Assembly (NCBI RefSeq): GCF_001905735.1
Contig: NZ_LISW01000003.1
Coordinates: 558,341 to 622,340, forward strand
Reading direction: 5' to 3'
Length of the DNA stretch: 64,000 nt
Source: Streptomyces sp. CB01249
Lineage (GTDB): Bacteria > Actinomycetota > Actinomycetes > Streptomycetales > Streptomycetaceae
In this document: piece after piece, positions 10,425 through 19,072 of the stretch
How positions within the stretch are numbered: the stretch's first letter is position 1
Layout: each line of letters starts with the position of its first letter
Translations under genes and position numbers: made by a program
The notes under the pieces: generated by a model
Databases searched by the model: none
The model's input: the letters and a program-made list of their open reading frames with translations, nothing else
What the model was told of the DNA's origin: nothing

Positions 10425-10433
10425 GGGTATAAA
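10414..10433 (+). promoter_or_regulatory. CsoR-type copper operator and -10 element of copZ-copA
   Basis: ATACCCC-CTA-GGGGTAT (10414-10430) is a perfect 17-bp palindrome with the G-tract/AT design of CsoR operators (ATACCCnnnGGGTAT type). It runs directly into TATAAA at 10428-10433, which serves as the -10 hexamer, so a bound repressor would cover the promoter. No csoR gene is in the window, so the regulator must be encoded elsewhere. The left arm overlaps the last codons of the tetR gene. Confidence 0.88.
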
Positions 10434-10501
10434 GTGGGGATCGTGGAGGCGCACCGGTGTGCGGCCCTCCGCCCCGTGTGCCCGTCGAAGAGGAGAACAC
10501 C

Positions 10502-10810
10502 ATGACCGCCGAGACCCAGCTCCCCCAGGCGACCGGCTCCTGCTGCTCGCCGAGCGGTTCCTGCCACGACAGCGCGGGCGCCGACGCCGGGCAGTCCGGC
10601 GTGACCACCGTCTACCAGGTGACCGGCATGACCTGCGGCCACTGCGAGGGCGCAGTCTCCGAGGAGGTCTCCGCCATCGAGGGTGTCACCTCCGTGAAGG
10701 CCGTGGCGTCCACCGGGCAGGTGACGGTGGTCTCGGAGCGCCCCCTGGACGACGAGGCCGTGCGCGCCGCCGTGGACGAGGCGGGCTACGAGCTCACCGG
10801 GCGCGCCTGA
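10502..10810 (+). CDS. copZ: Copper chaperone (heavy-metal-associated domain)
   Basis: A 102-residue soluble protein with a single HMA ferredoxin-like domain. The Cu(I)-binding motif GMTCGHC lies near residue 42, followed by AVSEEVSAIEGVTSVKAV and the final AVDEAGYEL helix. Unlike minimal 70-residue CopZ, it has an N-terminal extension with a cluster CCSPSGSC that could add a second metal site. It should deliver Cu(I) to the CopA ATPase encoded next. The ATG follows GAGGAGAACACC. Expression is expected to be copper-induced through the CsoR-type palindrome upstream. Confidence 0.9.
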   Translation: MTAETQLPQATGSCCSPSGSCHDSAGADAGQSGVTTVYQVTGMTCGHCEGAVSEEVSAIEGVTSVKAVASTGQVTVVSERPLDDEAVRAAVDEAGYELTGRA

Positions 10811-10845
10811 CCGCCCCGGGACCACCCACCCCGCGATACCCCGTC

Positions 10846-10896
10846 CCGACCGGGCCGCACCGACCAGCAGATACTGGTGGGGTACGGCCCGGTCGG
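10846..10896 (+). promoter_or_regulatory. Intercistronic hairpin between copZ and copA
   Basis: A perfect 12-bp inverted repeat, CCGACCGGGCCG (10846-10857) and CGGCCCGGTCGG (10885-10896), encloses a 27-nt loop in the 104-bp gap. It lacks a U-tract and ends 18 bp before the copA start. It may attenuate read-through or protect the copZ mRNA so that chaperone exceeds ATPase. Role is inferred. Confidence 0.55.
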
Positions 10897-10914
10897 CGTT
10901 CCAGGAGCTCGGAC

Positions 10915-13341
10915 ATGCACAGCGCATCGGACACCCACAGCGCGACGGAGGCCGGCGCCCCGGCAGCGGAGCCCTTCCGGGCCGAGTTCACGATCGGCGG
11001 CATGACCTGCGCCTCGTGCGCGGCGCGCGTCGAGAAGAAGCTCAACCGGATGGACGGCGTCACGGCCACCGTGAACTACGCCACGGAGAAGGCCCGCGTC
11101 AGCTATGACGGCGCCGCCGTCTCCGTAGGCGATCTTGTGGCTACGGTGGAGAGGACCGGCTATACGGCGAAGCCGCTGCCCGGGGCGGCCGCACGGGCCC
11201 CCGAGCCCGCCGCCCCGGAAGCCGCGGAAGCCCCGCAGGCCGAGCAGGCCCCGCGGCCCGCCACCGCCGAAGCCCCGCAGCCCACCCCCCGCACCTCCCG
11301 ACCGGAACCGGAACCGGAAGCCCCGCCGCGCCCCGAGGACGACCCGGCCGACCCCGACGACACCCCCGACCCCGCCCTCGCCGCCCTCCGGCAGCGGCTC
11401 ATCGTCTCCGCCGTGCTCGCCGCCCCCGTGGTCGCCCTGGCGATGATCCCCGCCCTCCAGTTCGACTTCTGGCAGTGGCTCTCGCTCACCCTCGCCGCGC
11501 CCGTCGTGGTCTGGGGCGGGCTGCCCTTCCACCGGGCCACCTGGACCAACCTGAGGCACGGCGCGGCGACCATGGACACCCTGGTGTCCGTCGGGACGCT
11601 CGCCGCCTTCGGCTGGTCGCTGTGGGCGCTGTTCCTCGGGGACGCGGGAATGCCCGGCATGCGGCACGGCTTCGACCTGACGGCCTCCCGGGCCGACGCC
11701 TCGTCCACCCTCTACCTGGAGGTCGCGGCGGGCGTCGTCACCTTCATCCTGCTGGGCCGCTACCTGGAAGCGAAGTCCAAGCGGAGGGCCGGGTCCGCGC
11801 TGCGCGCCCTGATGCACCTCGGCGCCAAGGACGTGACCGTCCTGCGTGACGGCGCCGAGGTCCGCGTGCCCGTCACCCGGCTCGTCGTGGGCGACCGCTT
11901 CACGGTCCGGCCCGGCGAGAAGATCGCCACGGACGGCACCGTGGTCGAGGGCTCCTCGGCCGTGGACGCGTCCATGCTCACCGGCGAGTCCGTCCCCGTG
12001 GACGTGGGCGCGGGCGACACCGTGACCGGCGCGACGCTCAACGTCTCCGGCCGCCTCGTCGTGGAGGCGACCCGGGTCGGGGCGGACACCCAGCTGGCCC
12101 GGATGGCGAAGCTGGTCGAGGACGCGCAGAACAGCAAGGCCGAGGTGCAGCGCCTCGCGGACCGGATCTCGGCGGTGTTCGTCCCGGTCGTCCTGCTGCT
12201 CGCCCTCGGCACGCTCATCGGCTGGCTGCTGGCCACCGACGACGTGACGGCGGCGTTCACGGCGGCGGTGGCCGTCCTGATCATCGCCTGCCCCTGCGCC
12301 CTGGGCCTCGCCACGCCGACCGCGCTGATGGTCGGCACGGGGCGCGGCGCCCAGCTCGGCATCCTGATCAAGGGCCCCGAGGTCCTGGAGTCCACCCGCC
12401 GGGTCGACACGATCGTCCTGGACAAGACCGGCACCGTCACCACGGGCCGCATGACCCTCCAGACCGTCCACACCGCCCCCGGAACCACCGAGACCGACGC
12501 CCTCCGCCTCGCCGGAGCCCTGGAACACGCCTCCGAACACCCCATCGCCCAAGCGGTGGCGACCGGAGCCGCCGAACGCACCGGCGCCGCGCTCCCCACC
12601 CCCGAGGGCTTCACCAACGTGCCCGGGCTCGGCGTCCGGGGCACCGTCGAGGGCCACACCGTCCTCGTCGGGCGCCCCCGGCTGCTCACCGAGGCCGGGA
12701 TCGCCCTCCCCGACACCGTGGCCGCCGCCGTCACGGACGCCGCCGCTCAAGGGCGTACGGCCATCGCGGTCGGCTGGGACGGCGAGGCGCGCGCGGTCCT
12801 GGAAGTCGCCGACGCGATCAAGGACACCAGTGCGGAGGCCGTCGCCGCGCTCCGGGATCTCGGCCTCACGCCGATCCTGCTGACCGGCGACAACCGCGCC
12901 GTGGCGGAGTCCGTGGCCCGCCAGGCCGGAATCGACGAGGTCCGCGCCGAGGTGCTGCCGGAGGAGAAGGCGCACGTCATCCGGGGTCTCCAGGGCCGGG
13001 GGCGGGTCGTCGCCATGGTCGGCGACGGGGTCAACGACGCCGCCGCGCTGGCCACCGCCGACCTCGGTCTGGCGATGGGCACCGGCACGGATGCCGCGAT
13101 CGAGGCGAGCGACCTCACCCTGGTTCGTGGAGATCTCAAGGTGACAGCAGACGCCATCCGCCTCTCCCGGCGCACCCTCACCACCATCAGGGGCAACCTT
13201 TTCTGGGCATTCGGCTACAACGTGGCCGCCCTACCCCTTGCGGCATTTGGGCTGCTCAACCCTATGATTGCCGGAGCGGCGATGGCGTTCTCATCGGTCT
13301 TCGTCGTGACGAACAGCCTGCGCCTGCGGTCCTTCACCTAA
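10915..13341 (+). CDS. copA: Copper-exporting P1B-type ATPase
   Basis: An 808-residue Cu(I) efflux ATPase. It begins with one HMA domain (MTCASC at 30-35), followed by a proline/glutamate-rich linker of about 60 residues that is unusual in length. Then come eight TM helices, the CPC motif at 459-461 (IIACPCALGLATP), the phosphorylation site DKTGT at 503, the HP motif (EHASEHPIAQA), and GDGVNDAAAL. FGYNVAALPLA in TM7 marks the Cu(I) (P1B-1) subgroup. It is probably co-transcribed with copZ under copper control. The ATG at 10915 follows AGGAGCTCGGAC. Confidence 0.95.
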   Translation: MHSASDTHSATEAGAPAAEPFRAEFTIGGMTCASCAARVEKKLNRMDGVTATVNYATEKARVSYDGAAVSVGDLVATVERTGYTAKPLPGAAARAPEPAAPEAAEAPQAEQAPRPATAEAPQPTPRTSRPEPEPEAPPRPEDDPADPDDTPDPALAALRQRLIVSAVLAAPVVALAMIPALQFDFWQWLSLTLAAPVVVWGGLPFHRATWTNLRHGAATMDTLVSVGTLAAFGWSLWALFLGDAGMPGMRHGFDLTASRADASSTLYLEVAAGVVTFILLGRYLEAKSKRRAGSALRALMHLGAKDVTVLRDGAEVRVPVTRLVVGDRFTVRPGEKIATDGTVVEGSSAVDASMLTGESVPVDVGAGDTVTGATLNVSGRLVVEATRVGADTQLARMAKLVEDAQNSKAEVQRLADRISAVFVPVVLLLALGTLIGWLLATDDVTAAFTAAVAVLIIACPCALGLATPTALMVGTGRGAQLGILIKGPEVLESTRRVDTIVLDKTGTVTTGRMTLQTVHTAPGTTETDALRLAGALEHASEHPIAQAVATGAAERTGAALPTPEGFTNVPGLGVRGTVEGHTVLVGRPRLLTEAGIALPDTVAAAVTDAAAQGRTAIAVGWDGEARAVLEVADAIKDTSAEAVAALRDLGLTPILLTGDNRAVAESVARQAGIDEVRAEVLPEEKAHVIRGLQGRGRVVAMVGDGVNDAAALATADLGLAMGTGTDAAIEASDLTLVRGDLKVTADAIRLSRRTLTTIRGNLFWAFGYNVAALPLAAFGLLNPMIAGAAMAFSSVFVVTNSLRLRSFT

Positions 13342-13875
13342 TTTCCACAATGAGATTCAGATCACATCGGTTTCAGGGTAACCATTCGATGGGTTCGTAA
13401 GTCTTAGAGTGCGATGCCAAGGATGTCTTGGGGGACGTCCGACGGAGCATCTTGGGGGATGCTCCGGGCAAGAGTGGGCCGGGGCACGTACACCGGGGAG
13501 CTTTGAGCGGCCCTCCCGTCGGTACGTACCCCGGCAGACCACAGCGCAGCAGCAGGACAAGCAGTACCGAGGCACAGCCCAGGAGCTACGGCTCCCACTG
13601 AACGCCCGGCCGGATCCCGTGGGGGGAATCCGCTCCGGGACATGGGAAGCGCCTCGCTGTCGGCCCGTGGGGGGATCGATGGCGAGGCGCTTCTCTCTTT
13701 TGCGCGGGAGCGCTCCCCGACGGCGCGCACCCCGGCGCACGCGCGTGTGGCGCACCCCCGTACGCCCCCGGAACGCCCGACGCCCCCGACCGCCGCGTCG
13801 CTCGGGGCGAGGGCGCGGCAGGCGGGGGCGGCGGGTCCGGCGTCAGTCAGGGCCGGGTGATGCGTGAGGGGGCGT
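13342..13875 (+). ncRNA. Gene-free 534-bp region; candidate structured RNA ending at a terminator
   Basis: No credible protein is encoded here; open frames lack family similarity. The sequence instead holds two adjacent hairpins with the same hexaloop: stem GGATGTC/GACGTCC (13421-13440) and stem CGGAGCATC/GATGCTCCG (13443-13466), both closing TTGGGG. Downstream a strong terminator sits at 13647-13700. A transcript of about 290 nt from near 13405 to 13700 on the plus strand is the simplest reading. It could be an independent small RNA or a long copA 3' UTR. The part after 13700 is GC-rich and unremarkable. Strand is inferred from the U-tract. Confidence 0.55.
13647..13700 (+). terminator. Intrinsic terminator of the candidate RNA (or copA)
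   Basis: AAGCGCCTCGC (13647-13657) pairs with GCGAGGCGCTT (13682-13692), and the pairing extends inward through G-U pairs. The tail TTCTCTCTTTTGC follows on the plus strand. This is one of the few classical stem-plus-U-tract terminators in the window; the minus strand has no U-tract. Confidence 0.85.
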
Positions 13876-15174
13876 TCAGCGGCCCTCGACCGGGACGAAG
13901 TCGCGCAGGACCTCGCCGGTGTAGATCTGGCGCGGGCGGCCAATGCGGGAGCCGGGCTCCTTGATCATCTCGTGCCACTGGGCGATCCAGCCGGGGAGCC
14001 GGCCGAGCGCGAAGAGCACGGTGAACATCTCGGTCGGGAAGCCCATCGCGCGGTAGATGAGGCCCGTGTAGAAGTCCACGTTCGGGTAGAGGTTGCGCGA
14101 GACGAAGTACTCGTCGTTGAGCGCGTGCTCCTCCAGCTTGAGCGCGATGTCCAGCAGCTCGTCGGACTTGCCGAGGGCGGACAGGACGTCGTGCGCGGCG
14201 GCCTTGATGATCTTGGCGCGCGGGTCGAAGGACTTGTACACCCGGTGGCCGAAGCCCATCAGGCGGACGCCGTCCTCCTTGTTCTTCACCTTGCGGATGA
14301 AGGAGTCGACGTCGCCGCCGTTGGCCTGGATGCCTTCCAGCATCTCCAGGACGGACTGGTTGGCGCCGCCGTGCAGGGGGCCCCAGAGGGCGGAGATGCC
14401 GGCGGAGATCGAGGCGAACATGTTCGCCTGCGAGGAGCCGACCAGGCGCACGGTGGAGGTCGAACAGTTCTGCTCGTGGTCCGCGTGCAGGATGAGCAGC
14501 TTGTCGAGCGCCGAGACGACGACCGGGTCCAGCTCGTACTCCTGGGCGGGGACCGAGAAGGTCATGCGCAGGAAGTTCTCGACGTAGCCCAGGTCGTTGC
14601 GCGGGTAGACGAACGGGTGACCGATCGACTTCTTGTACGCGTACGCGGCGATGGTCGGGAGCTTGGCGAGCAGCCGGATGGTCGAGAGGTGGCGCTGCTC
14701 CTCGTCGAACGGGTTGTGGCTGTCCTGGTAGAACGTGGACAGCGCGCTGACGACCGAGGACAGCATGGCCATCGGGTGGGCGTCGCGCGGGAAGCCGTCG
14801 AAGAACCGCTTGACGTCCTCGTGCAGCAGCGTGTGCTGGGTGATCTCGTTCTTGAAGGTCGACAGCTCGTCGACCTTGGGAAGCTCACCGTTGATCAGCG
14901 TGTACGCGACCTCGAGGAAGGTCGAACGCTCCGCGAGCTGCTCGATCGGGTAGCCGCGGTAGCGCAGGATGCCCTGCTCGCCGTCGAGGTAGGTGATGGC
15001 CGATTTATAGGCAGCGGTGTTGCCGTATCCGCTGTCCAGCGTCACCAGGCCGGTGTTCGCCCGGAGCTTCCCGATGTCGAAGCCCTTGTCGCCGACGGTG
15101 CTGTCGATCACCGGGTAGGTGTACTCGCCATCGCCGTACCGCAGTACCACAGCGTTGTTGGTGTGCTCGCTCAC
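13876..15174 (-). CDS. gltA: Citrate synthase
   Basis: A type II citrate synthase of about 432 residues, condensing oxaloacetate and acetyl-CoA in the TCA cycle. The catalytic histidines are seen in LWGPLHGGANQSVLEML and MGFGHRVYKSFDPR, and the aspartate in NPVD-like YPNVDFYTGLIYRAMGF. The GTG at 15174 (VSEHTNNAVVLRYGDGEYTYP) is preceded by GAGGGATGAC at ideal spacing; the longer ATG frame from 15228 adds an implausible METVREPRRRG leader and is rejected. Lower GC and codon regularity fit a highly expressed housekeeping gene. Streptomyces often call this gene citA. Confidence 0.95.
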   Translation of the reverse strand: MSEHTNNAVVLRYGDGEYTYPVIDSTVGDKGFDIGKLRANTGLVTLDSGYGNTAAYKSAITYLDGEQGILRYRGYPIEQLAERSTFLEVAYTLINGELPKVDELSTFKNEITQHTLLHEDVKRFFDGFPRDAHPMAMLSSVVSALSTFYQDSHNPFDEEQRHLSTIRLLAKLPTIAAYAYKKSIGHPFVYPRNDLGYVENFLRMTFSVPAQEYELDPVVVSALDKLLILHADHEQNCSTSTVRLVGSSQANMFASISAGISALWGPLHGGANQSVLEMLEGIQANGGDVDSFIRKVKNKEDGVRLMGFGHRVYKSFDPRAKIIKAAAHDVLSALGKSDELLDIALKLEEHALNDEYFVSRNLYPNVDFYTGLIYRAMGFPTEMFTVLFALGRLPGWIAQWHEMIKEPGSRIGRPRQIYTGEVLRDFVPVEGR

Positions 15175-15281
15175 GTCATCCCTCACCGACGTAGTGCCTC
15201 TTCTTCGAGGTTCCCTGACTGTCTCCACCCTCCCCCATTTGGCTCAGGAGAGTGCACTCGGGGTCGTCCATTGGACCTACT

Positions 15282-15300
15282 CGCGGCACTGAGTGCCGCG
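15282..15300 (-). terminator. Hairpin just downstream of the recD2-like gene
   Basis: CGCGGCAC-TGA-GTGCCGCG (15282-15300) is a perfect 8-bp stem with a 3-nt loop, 3 bp beyond the TAA of the helicase gene. It separates that gene from the citrate synthase promoter. No U-tract is present. Confidence 0.6.
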
Positions 15301-15303
15301 AAC

Positions 15304-17625
15304 TTAGCCATCCTGCCCCCTTGACTGCGGTTCCGGAAGACCTCCGTGATGTTTCCCACCGATTTGATCGATCATTTTTACCGACGATCCTCCGTCGCCG
15401 CCTCCGCGGAGCCGGTGATCCAGCGCCGTACAGCGTCTGCCTGCGGAAACCGTGCGGACCGCCTGACCGATCGCCTGCCGCGAGCCGACCAGCACGACGA
15501 GCTTCTTGGCCCTGGTCACGGCGGTGTAGAGCAGGTTGCGCTGGAGCATCATCCAGGCACTCTTCGTCACGGGGATGACGACGGCCGGGTACTCGCTGCC
15601 CTGGGAACGGTGGATCGTCATGGCGTACGCGTGGGCGAGCTCGTCCAGCTCGTCGAAGTCGTAGCCGATCTCCTCGTCCTCGTCGGTGAGGACCGTCAGC
15701 CGCTGTTCGTCCAGGTCGAGGCCGGTGACGACGCCCACCGTGCCGTTGAAGACGCCGTTCTCGCCCTTGTCGTAGTTGTTACGGATCTGGGTGACCTTGT
15801 CCCCCACCCGGAAGACCCGGCCGCCGAACCGCTTCTCGGGCACGTCCGGCCGGCCCGGGGTGATCGCCTGCTGGAGCAGCCCGTTGAGATGTCCGGCCCC
15901 GGCCGGGCCCCGGTGCATGGGGGCGAGCACCTGGACGTCCCGGCGCGGATTGAGCCCGAACTTGGCCGGAATGCGACGGGCCGCGACGTCCACCGCGAGC
16001 ACCCCGGCGTCCTCCGTCTCGTCCTCCACGAAGAGGAAGAAGTCACTGAGCCCCTGAGTGAGGGGCGGTACGCCGGAATTGATGCGGTGTGCGTTGGTGA
16101 CGACGCCCGACTGCTGGGCCTGGCGGAAAATCGTGGTCAGCCGGACCGCGGGCACGGGGCCGCCCTCGGCGAGGAGGTCCCGCAGCACCTCCCCCGCCCC
16201 CACGGACGGCAGTTGGTCCACATCACCGACGAGCAGCAGGTGGGCACCCGGTGCCACCGCTTTCACCAGCTTGTTGGCGAGCAGCAGATCGAGCATCGAC
16301 GCCTCGTCCACGACGACGAGATCGGCGTCGAGCGGGCGGTCCTTGTCGTACGCCGCGTCGCCGCCGGGCTTCAGTTCCAGCAGCCGGTGCACGGTGGACG
16401 CCTCGGCCCCCGTCAGTTCCGAAAGCCGCTTGGCCGCCCGGCCGGTGGGCGCGGCGAGCACGACCTTGGCCTTCTTGGCCCGGGCCAGCTCCACGATGGA
16501 CCGGACCGTGAACGACTTGCCGCAGCCGGGGCCGCCGGTCAGCACGGCGACCTTCCGGCTCAGCGCGAGCCGTACGGCGGCCTCCTGCTCGGGCGCCAGC
16601 TTGGCGCCCGTCCGGCCCGCGAGCCACTTCAGCGCCTTGTCCCAGTCCACGTCCGCGAAGGCGGGCATCCGCTCCTCGGGCGTCCGCAGCAGCCGTCGTA
16701 CCTGGGCGGCGAGCGAGATCTCCGCCCGGTGGAACGGGACCAGATACACGGCCGTCACCGGCTCGCCGCCCTCGGGCGACGGCACCTTCTCGCGTACGAC
16801 GCCCTCCGGCTCCTCGGCCAGCTCCGCCAGGCACTCGATGACGAGCCCGGTGTCCACCTGGAGCAGCTTCACCGCGTCCGCGATCAGCCGTTCCTCGGGC
16901 AGGAAGCAGTGGCCCTGGTCGGTGGACTGCGACAGCGCGTACTGCAGCCCGGCCTTCACCCGTTCCGGGCTGTCGTGCGGGATGCCGACCGCCTGGGCGA
17001 TCTTGTCGGCGGTAAGGAAGCCGATGCCCCAGACGTCGGCGGCCAGCCGGTAGGGCTGGTTCTTCACGACGGAGATCGAGGCGTCCTCGTACTTCTTGTA
17101 GATCCGCACGGCGATGGACGTCGAGACGCCGACGCCCTGGAGGAAGACCATGACCTCCTTGATCGCCTTCTGCTCCTCCCACGCGGCCGCGATCATCTTC
17201 GTCCGCTTGGGCCCGAGGCCGGGGACCTCGATGAGCCGCTTGGGCTCGCGCTCGATGATGTCCAGCGTGTCCACGCCGAAATGGGTGGTGATCCGGTCGG
17301 CCATCACGGGCCCGATGCCCTTGATCAGCCCGGATCCGAGGTAGCGCCGGATGCCCTGGATGGTGGCGGGGAGGACGGTCCGGTAGTTCTCCACGTGGAA
17401 CTGCTTGCCGTACTGCGAGTGGGAGCCCCAACGCCCCTCCATCCGCAGCGACTCCCCCGGCTGCGCCCCGAGCAGCGCCCCCACGACGGTGAGCAGGTCG
17501 TTGCTTCCCCGACCGGTGTCGACGCGGGCGACGGTGTACCCGTTCTCCTCATTGGCGTACGTGATCCTCTCCAGCACGCCTTCGAGTACGGCCAGGTTGG
17601 GGGTGTGGGGCGTCGTAGTGGCCAT
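15304..17625 (-). CDS. recD2: RecD2-like ATP-dependent DNA helicase (SF1B)
   Basis: A 773-residue stand-alone helicase of the RecD/TraA type. The N-terminal third carries the helix-hairpin-helix repeats of RecD2 (LGSGLIKGIGPVMADRI and LIEVPGLGPKRTKMI, about residues 93-145). The motor follows: Walker A GGPGCGKSF at 364-372, DEASMLD Walker B, VGDVDQLPSVG, and the UvrD-like C-terminal segment AYAMTIHRSQGSEYPAVVIPV. RecD2 proteins unwind 5'-3' independently of RecBC and act in repair. The last 40 residues are rich in G, K and H and not conserved-looking. The ATG at 17625 is the only good start. It stands alone, not in an operon. Confidence 0.92.
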   Translation of the reverse strand: MATTTPHTPNLAVLEGVLERITYANEENGYTVARVDTGRGSNDLLTVVGALLGAQPGESLRMEGRWGSHSQYGKQFHVENYRTVLPATIQGIRRYLGSGLIKGIGPVMADRITTHFGVDTLDIIEREPKRLIEVPGLGPKRTKMIAAAWEEQKAIKEVMVFLQGVGVSTSIAVRIYKKYEDASISVVKNQPYRLAADVWGIGFLTADKIAQAVGIPHDSPERVKAGLQYALSQSTDQGHCFLPEERLIADAVKLLQVDTGLVIECLAELAEEPEGVVREKVPSPEGGEPVTAVYLVPFHRAEISLAAQVRRLLRTPEERMPAFADVDWDKALKWLAGRTGAKLAPEQEAAVRLALSRKVAVLTGGPGCGKSFTVRSIVELARAKKAKVVLAAPTGRAAKRLSELTGAEASTVHRLLELKPGGDAAYDKDRPLDADLVVVDEASMLDLLLANKLVKAVAPGAHLLLVGDVDQLPSVGAGEVLRDLLAEGGPVPAVRLTTIFRQAQQSGVVTNAHRINSGVPPLTQGLSDFFLFVEDETEDAGVLAVDVAARRIPAKFGLNPRRDVQVLAPMHRGPAGAGHLNGLLQQAITPGRPDVPEKRFGGRVFRVGDKVTQIRNNYDKGENGVFNGTVGVVTGLDLDEQRLTVLTDEDEEIGYDFDELDELAHAYAMTIHRSQGSEYPAVVIPVTKSAWMMLQRNLLYTAVTRAKKLVVLVGSRQAIGQAVRTVSAGRRCTALDHRLRGGGDGGSSVKMIDQIGGKHHGGLPEPQSRGQDG

Positions 17626-17698
17626 GGCGCGACGCTACCGGGTGGGTGCGACAGCGGGCCCGCACGGCCGGCGTTCACCGGACTCGTCATCGTTGCGG

Positions 17699-18343
17699 TC
17701 AGGAGGCCACTGCGGTCAGTGAGCGGCTGTGCTTCGGGGTCTCGATCTCGTCGATCAGGGCGACCGCCAGGTCCGCGTACGAGAACGAGTCGGCGTCCGG
17801 CAGCAGCGCGTCGCCGCCCGTCCGGTAACGGCCCGTGCGGTCGGCCTCGTCGTCCAGGAGCACCGGCGGCGGAGCGAGCACCAGCCAGTCGACCGGGGTC
17901 TCGGCGGTGCGCAGTACGTCCAGTTCCGCCGCGTGGCCCAGCGAGAAGGTCCTGGCCTCCGCCGGGAAGCCGGGGGTGTCGTGGAGCATGACGCCCGGCG
18001 CCGCCTCCAGCGTCGTACCGATCCCGACCAGCACCAGCCGGGCCACGCCCGCCCGCTCCAGCCCGGCCAGCAGCGCGTGCGCCGCGCCCGCGAAGAACTC
18101 CGCCGACGGCATGTCCATCCGCGCCGCCGCCCCGATCGCCGCGTCGTGGCCCTCCGCCACCGCCGCCACGCTCTCCGCGTCGGTCACGTCCCCGGCGACC
18201 ACGTCCACGCCGGGCCCGCCGAGCCCCGGATACGCGGCGGGGTCCCGCACCACCGCGGTGACCCGGTGGCCCCGCTCCACTGCCTCGGCCACCGCCCGCC
18301 GACCCGCGCGTCCACCGGCACCGAACACAACGATCCTGCCCAT
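17699..18343 (-). CDS. NAD(P)-binding Rossmann reductase (NmrA/atypical SDR type)
   Basis: A 214-residue protein beginning with a dinucleotide-binding loop, IVVFGAGGRAGRRAVAEAVERGHRVTAVVRDP (GxGGxxG). This belongs to the NAD(P)H-binding family PF13460, whose members act as oxidoreductases or NADPH/flavin sensors. There is no YxxxK active site, so catalysis is uncertain. It is divergent from an HxlR-type regulator with a 103-bp gap, a common pairing for redox or quinone-stress genes, and is likely the regulator's target. Confidence 0.85.
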   Translation of the reverse strand: MGRIVVFGAGGRAGRRAVAEAVERGHRVTAVVRDPAAYPGLGGPGVDVVAGDVTDAESVAAVAEGHDAAIGAAARMDMPSAEFFAGAAHALLAGLERAGVARLVLVGIGTTLEAAPGVMLHDTPGFPAEARTFSLGHAAELDVLRTAETPVDWLVLAPPPVLLDDEADRTGRYRTGGDALLPDADSFSYADLAVALIDEIETPKHSRSLTAVAS

Positions 18344-18446
18344 GGGTTGTCCCCCCGTCAGGGCCCGCGTCCTCCGCGAGCCGTTACCGCGACGCTAGAA
18401 CGGCACCCCATGGTTTCCGCAACGATAGTTACGTACGCTCGACGCC

Positions 18447-18827
18447 GTGAGCCAACCCCTTGACGCCGGTATGTTCACCGGCTGCGACCACACCGAATCG
18501 CCGTTCCGGCTGGGCGGCAAGTGGACCGCGAAGATCGTCCGGTGCCTGGAGGAAGGCCCCCGGCGCTTCTCCGAGCTGGCGGTCCCCCTGCGCGGCATCA
18601 CCCCGAAAGTCCTCACCGAGACCCTTCGCCACATGGAACGGGACGGCCTGATCACCCGTACCGTCGGCGACGGCATCCCGCCCCGCGTCGACTACGCGCT
18701 CTCCCCGCTCGGCCGATCCCTGCTCGCCCCCATGGCCGCCTGCTGCGCCTGGGCCGCCGCGCATCTGCCGGAGGTGGAGGGCGCCCGCGAGGCGTACGAG
18801 CGGGTGGCCGGCTCAGCCGTCCGCTGA
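18447..18827 (+). CDS. HxlR family transcriptional regulator
   Basis: A 126-residue winged-helix protein with the HxlR pattern: GGKWTAKIVRCLEEGPRRFSELAVPLRGITPKVLTETLRHMERDGLITRTV then the PPRVDYALSPLGRSLLAPM wing. A cysteine in FTGCDHTESPF near the N-terminus matches the redox-sensing position of many HxlR/YodB proteins. The start is GTG at 18447. It is divergent from the NAD(P)-binding reductase gene, and the AT-rich stretch at 18414-18436 (containing CGATAGTTACGTACG) is the likely shared operator and promoter zone. Confidence 0.9.
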   Translation: MSQPLDAGMFTGCDHTESPFRLGGKWTAKIVRCLEEGPRRFSELAVPLRGITPKVLTETLRHMERDGLITRTVGDGIPPRVDYALSPLGRSLLAPMAACCAWAAAHLPEVEGAREAYERVAGSAVR

Positions 18828-18895
18828 GCGCGCGGCCCCCGTCGTCCGCTCGTTGGCCGCTTGTACGGTGACACTTCCGCCCAGGTGGTCGAAAG

Positions 18896-19030
18896 GTGTC
18901 GTGTGTCCGGGACCCGGGGCCGCCGGGATCGGCCGAGGGGTCCGCGAAGCTGCACTACAGCGGTGGAAAGAGCGGGCAGCCGATCACCGTCGACGGGACC
19001 ATCGCCTGCGGGTCCGTCGTCGGGTCGTAG
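18896..19030 (+). pseudogene. Short frame resembling the C-terminal end of a secreted protein; likely remnant
   Basis: Reading from a GTG at 18896 gives about 44 residues ending in KLHYSGGKSGQPITVDG then TIACGSVVGS before a stop at 19028. The composition (alternating polar/hydrophobic strands, a single cysteine) looks like real extracellular protein rather than a shadow frame, but an in-frame stop at 18869 and lack of a signal peptide or ribosome-binding site suggest it is the surviving end of a decayed gene. It sits just upstream of a lipoprotein gene. Family not recognised. Confidence 0.35.
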
Positions 19031-19072
19031 GGACCGGCCCGCAAGCCCCAACACCCCGATAGCATCCGGGAC

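Noticed and set aside
13421..13466. ANTAR-target RNA (paired hexaloop hairpins)
   Set aside because: Paired hexaloops fit the general design, but ANTAR loops need A at position 1 and G at 4; these are UUGGGG, so only a loose resemblance.
13409..13867. A possible 152-residue protein in the gene-free region
   Set aside because: The frame crosses both hairpins and the terminator and has an Arg/Pro-rich, family-less translation; RNA structure explains the sequence better.
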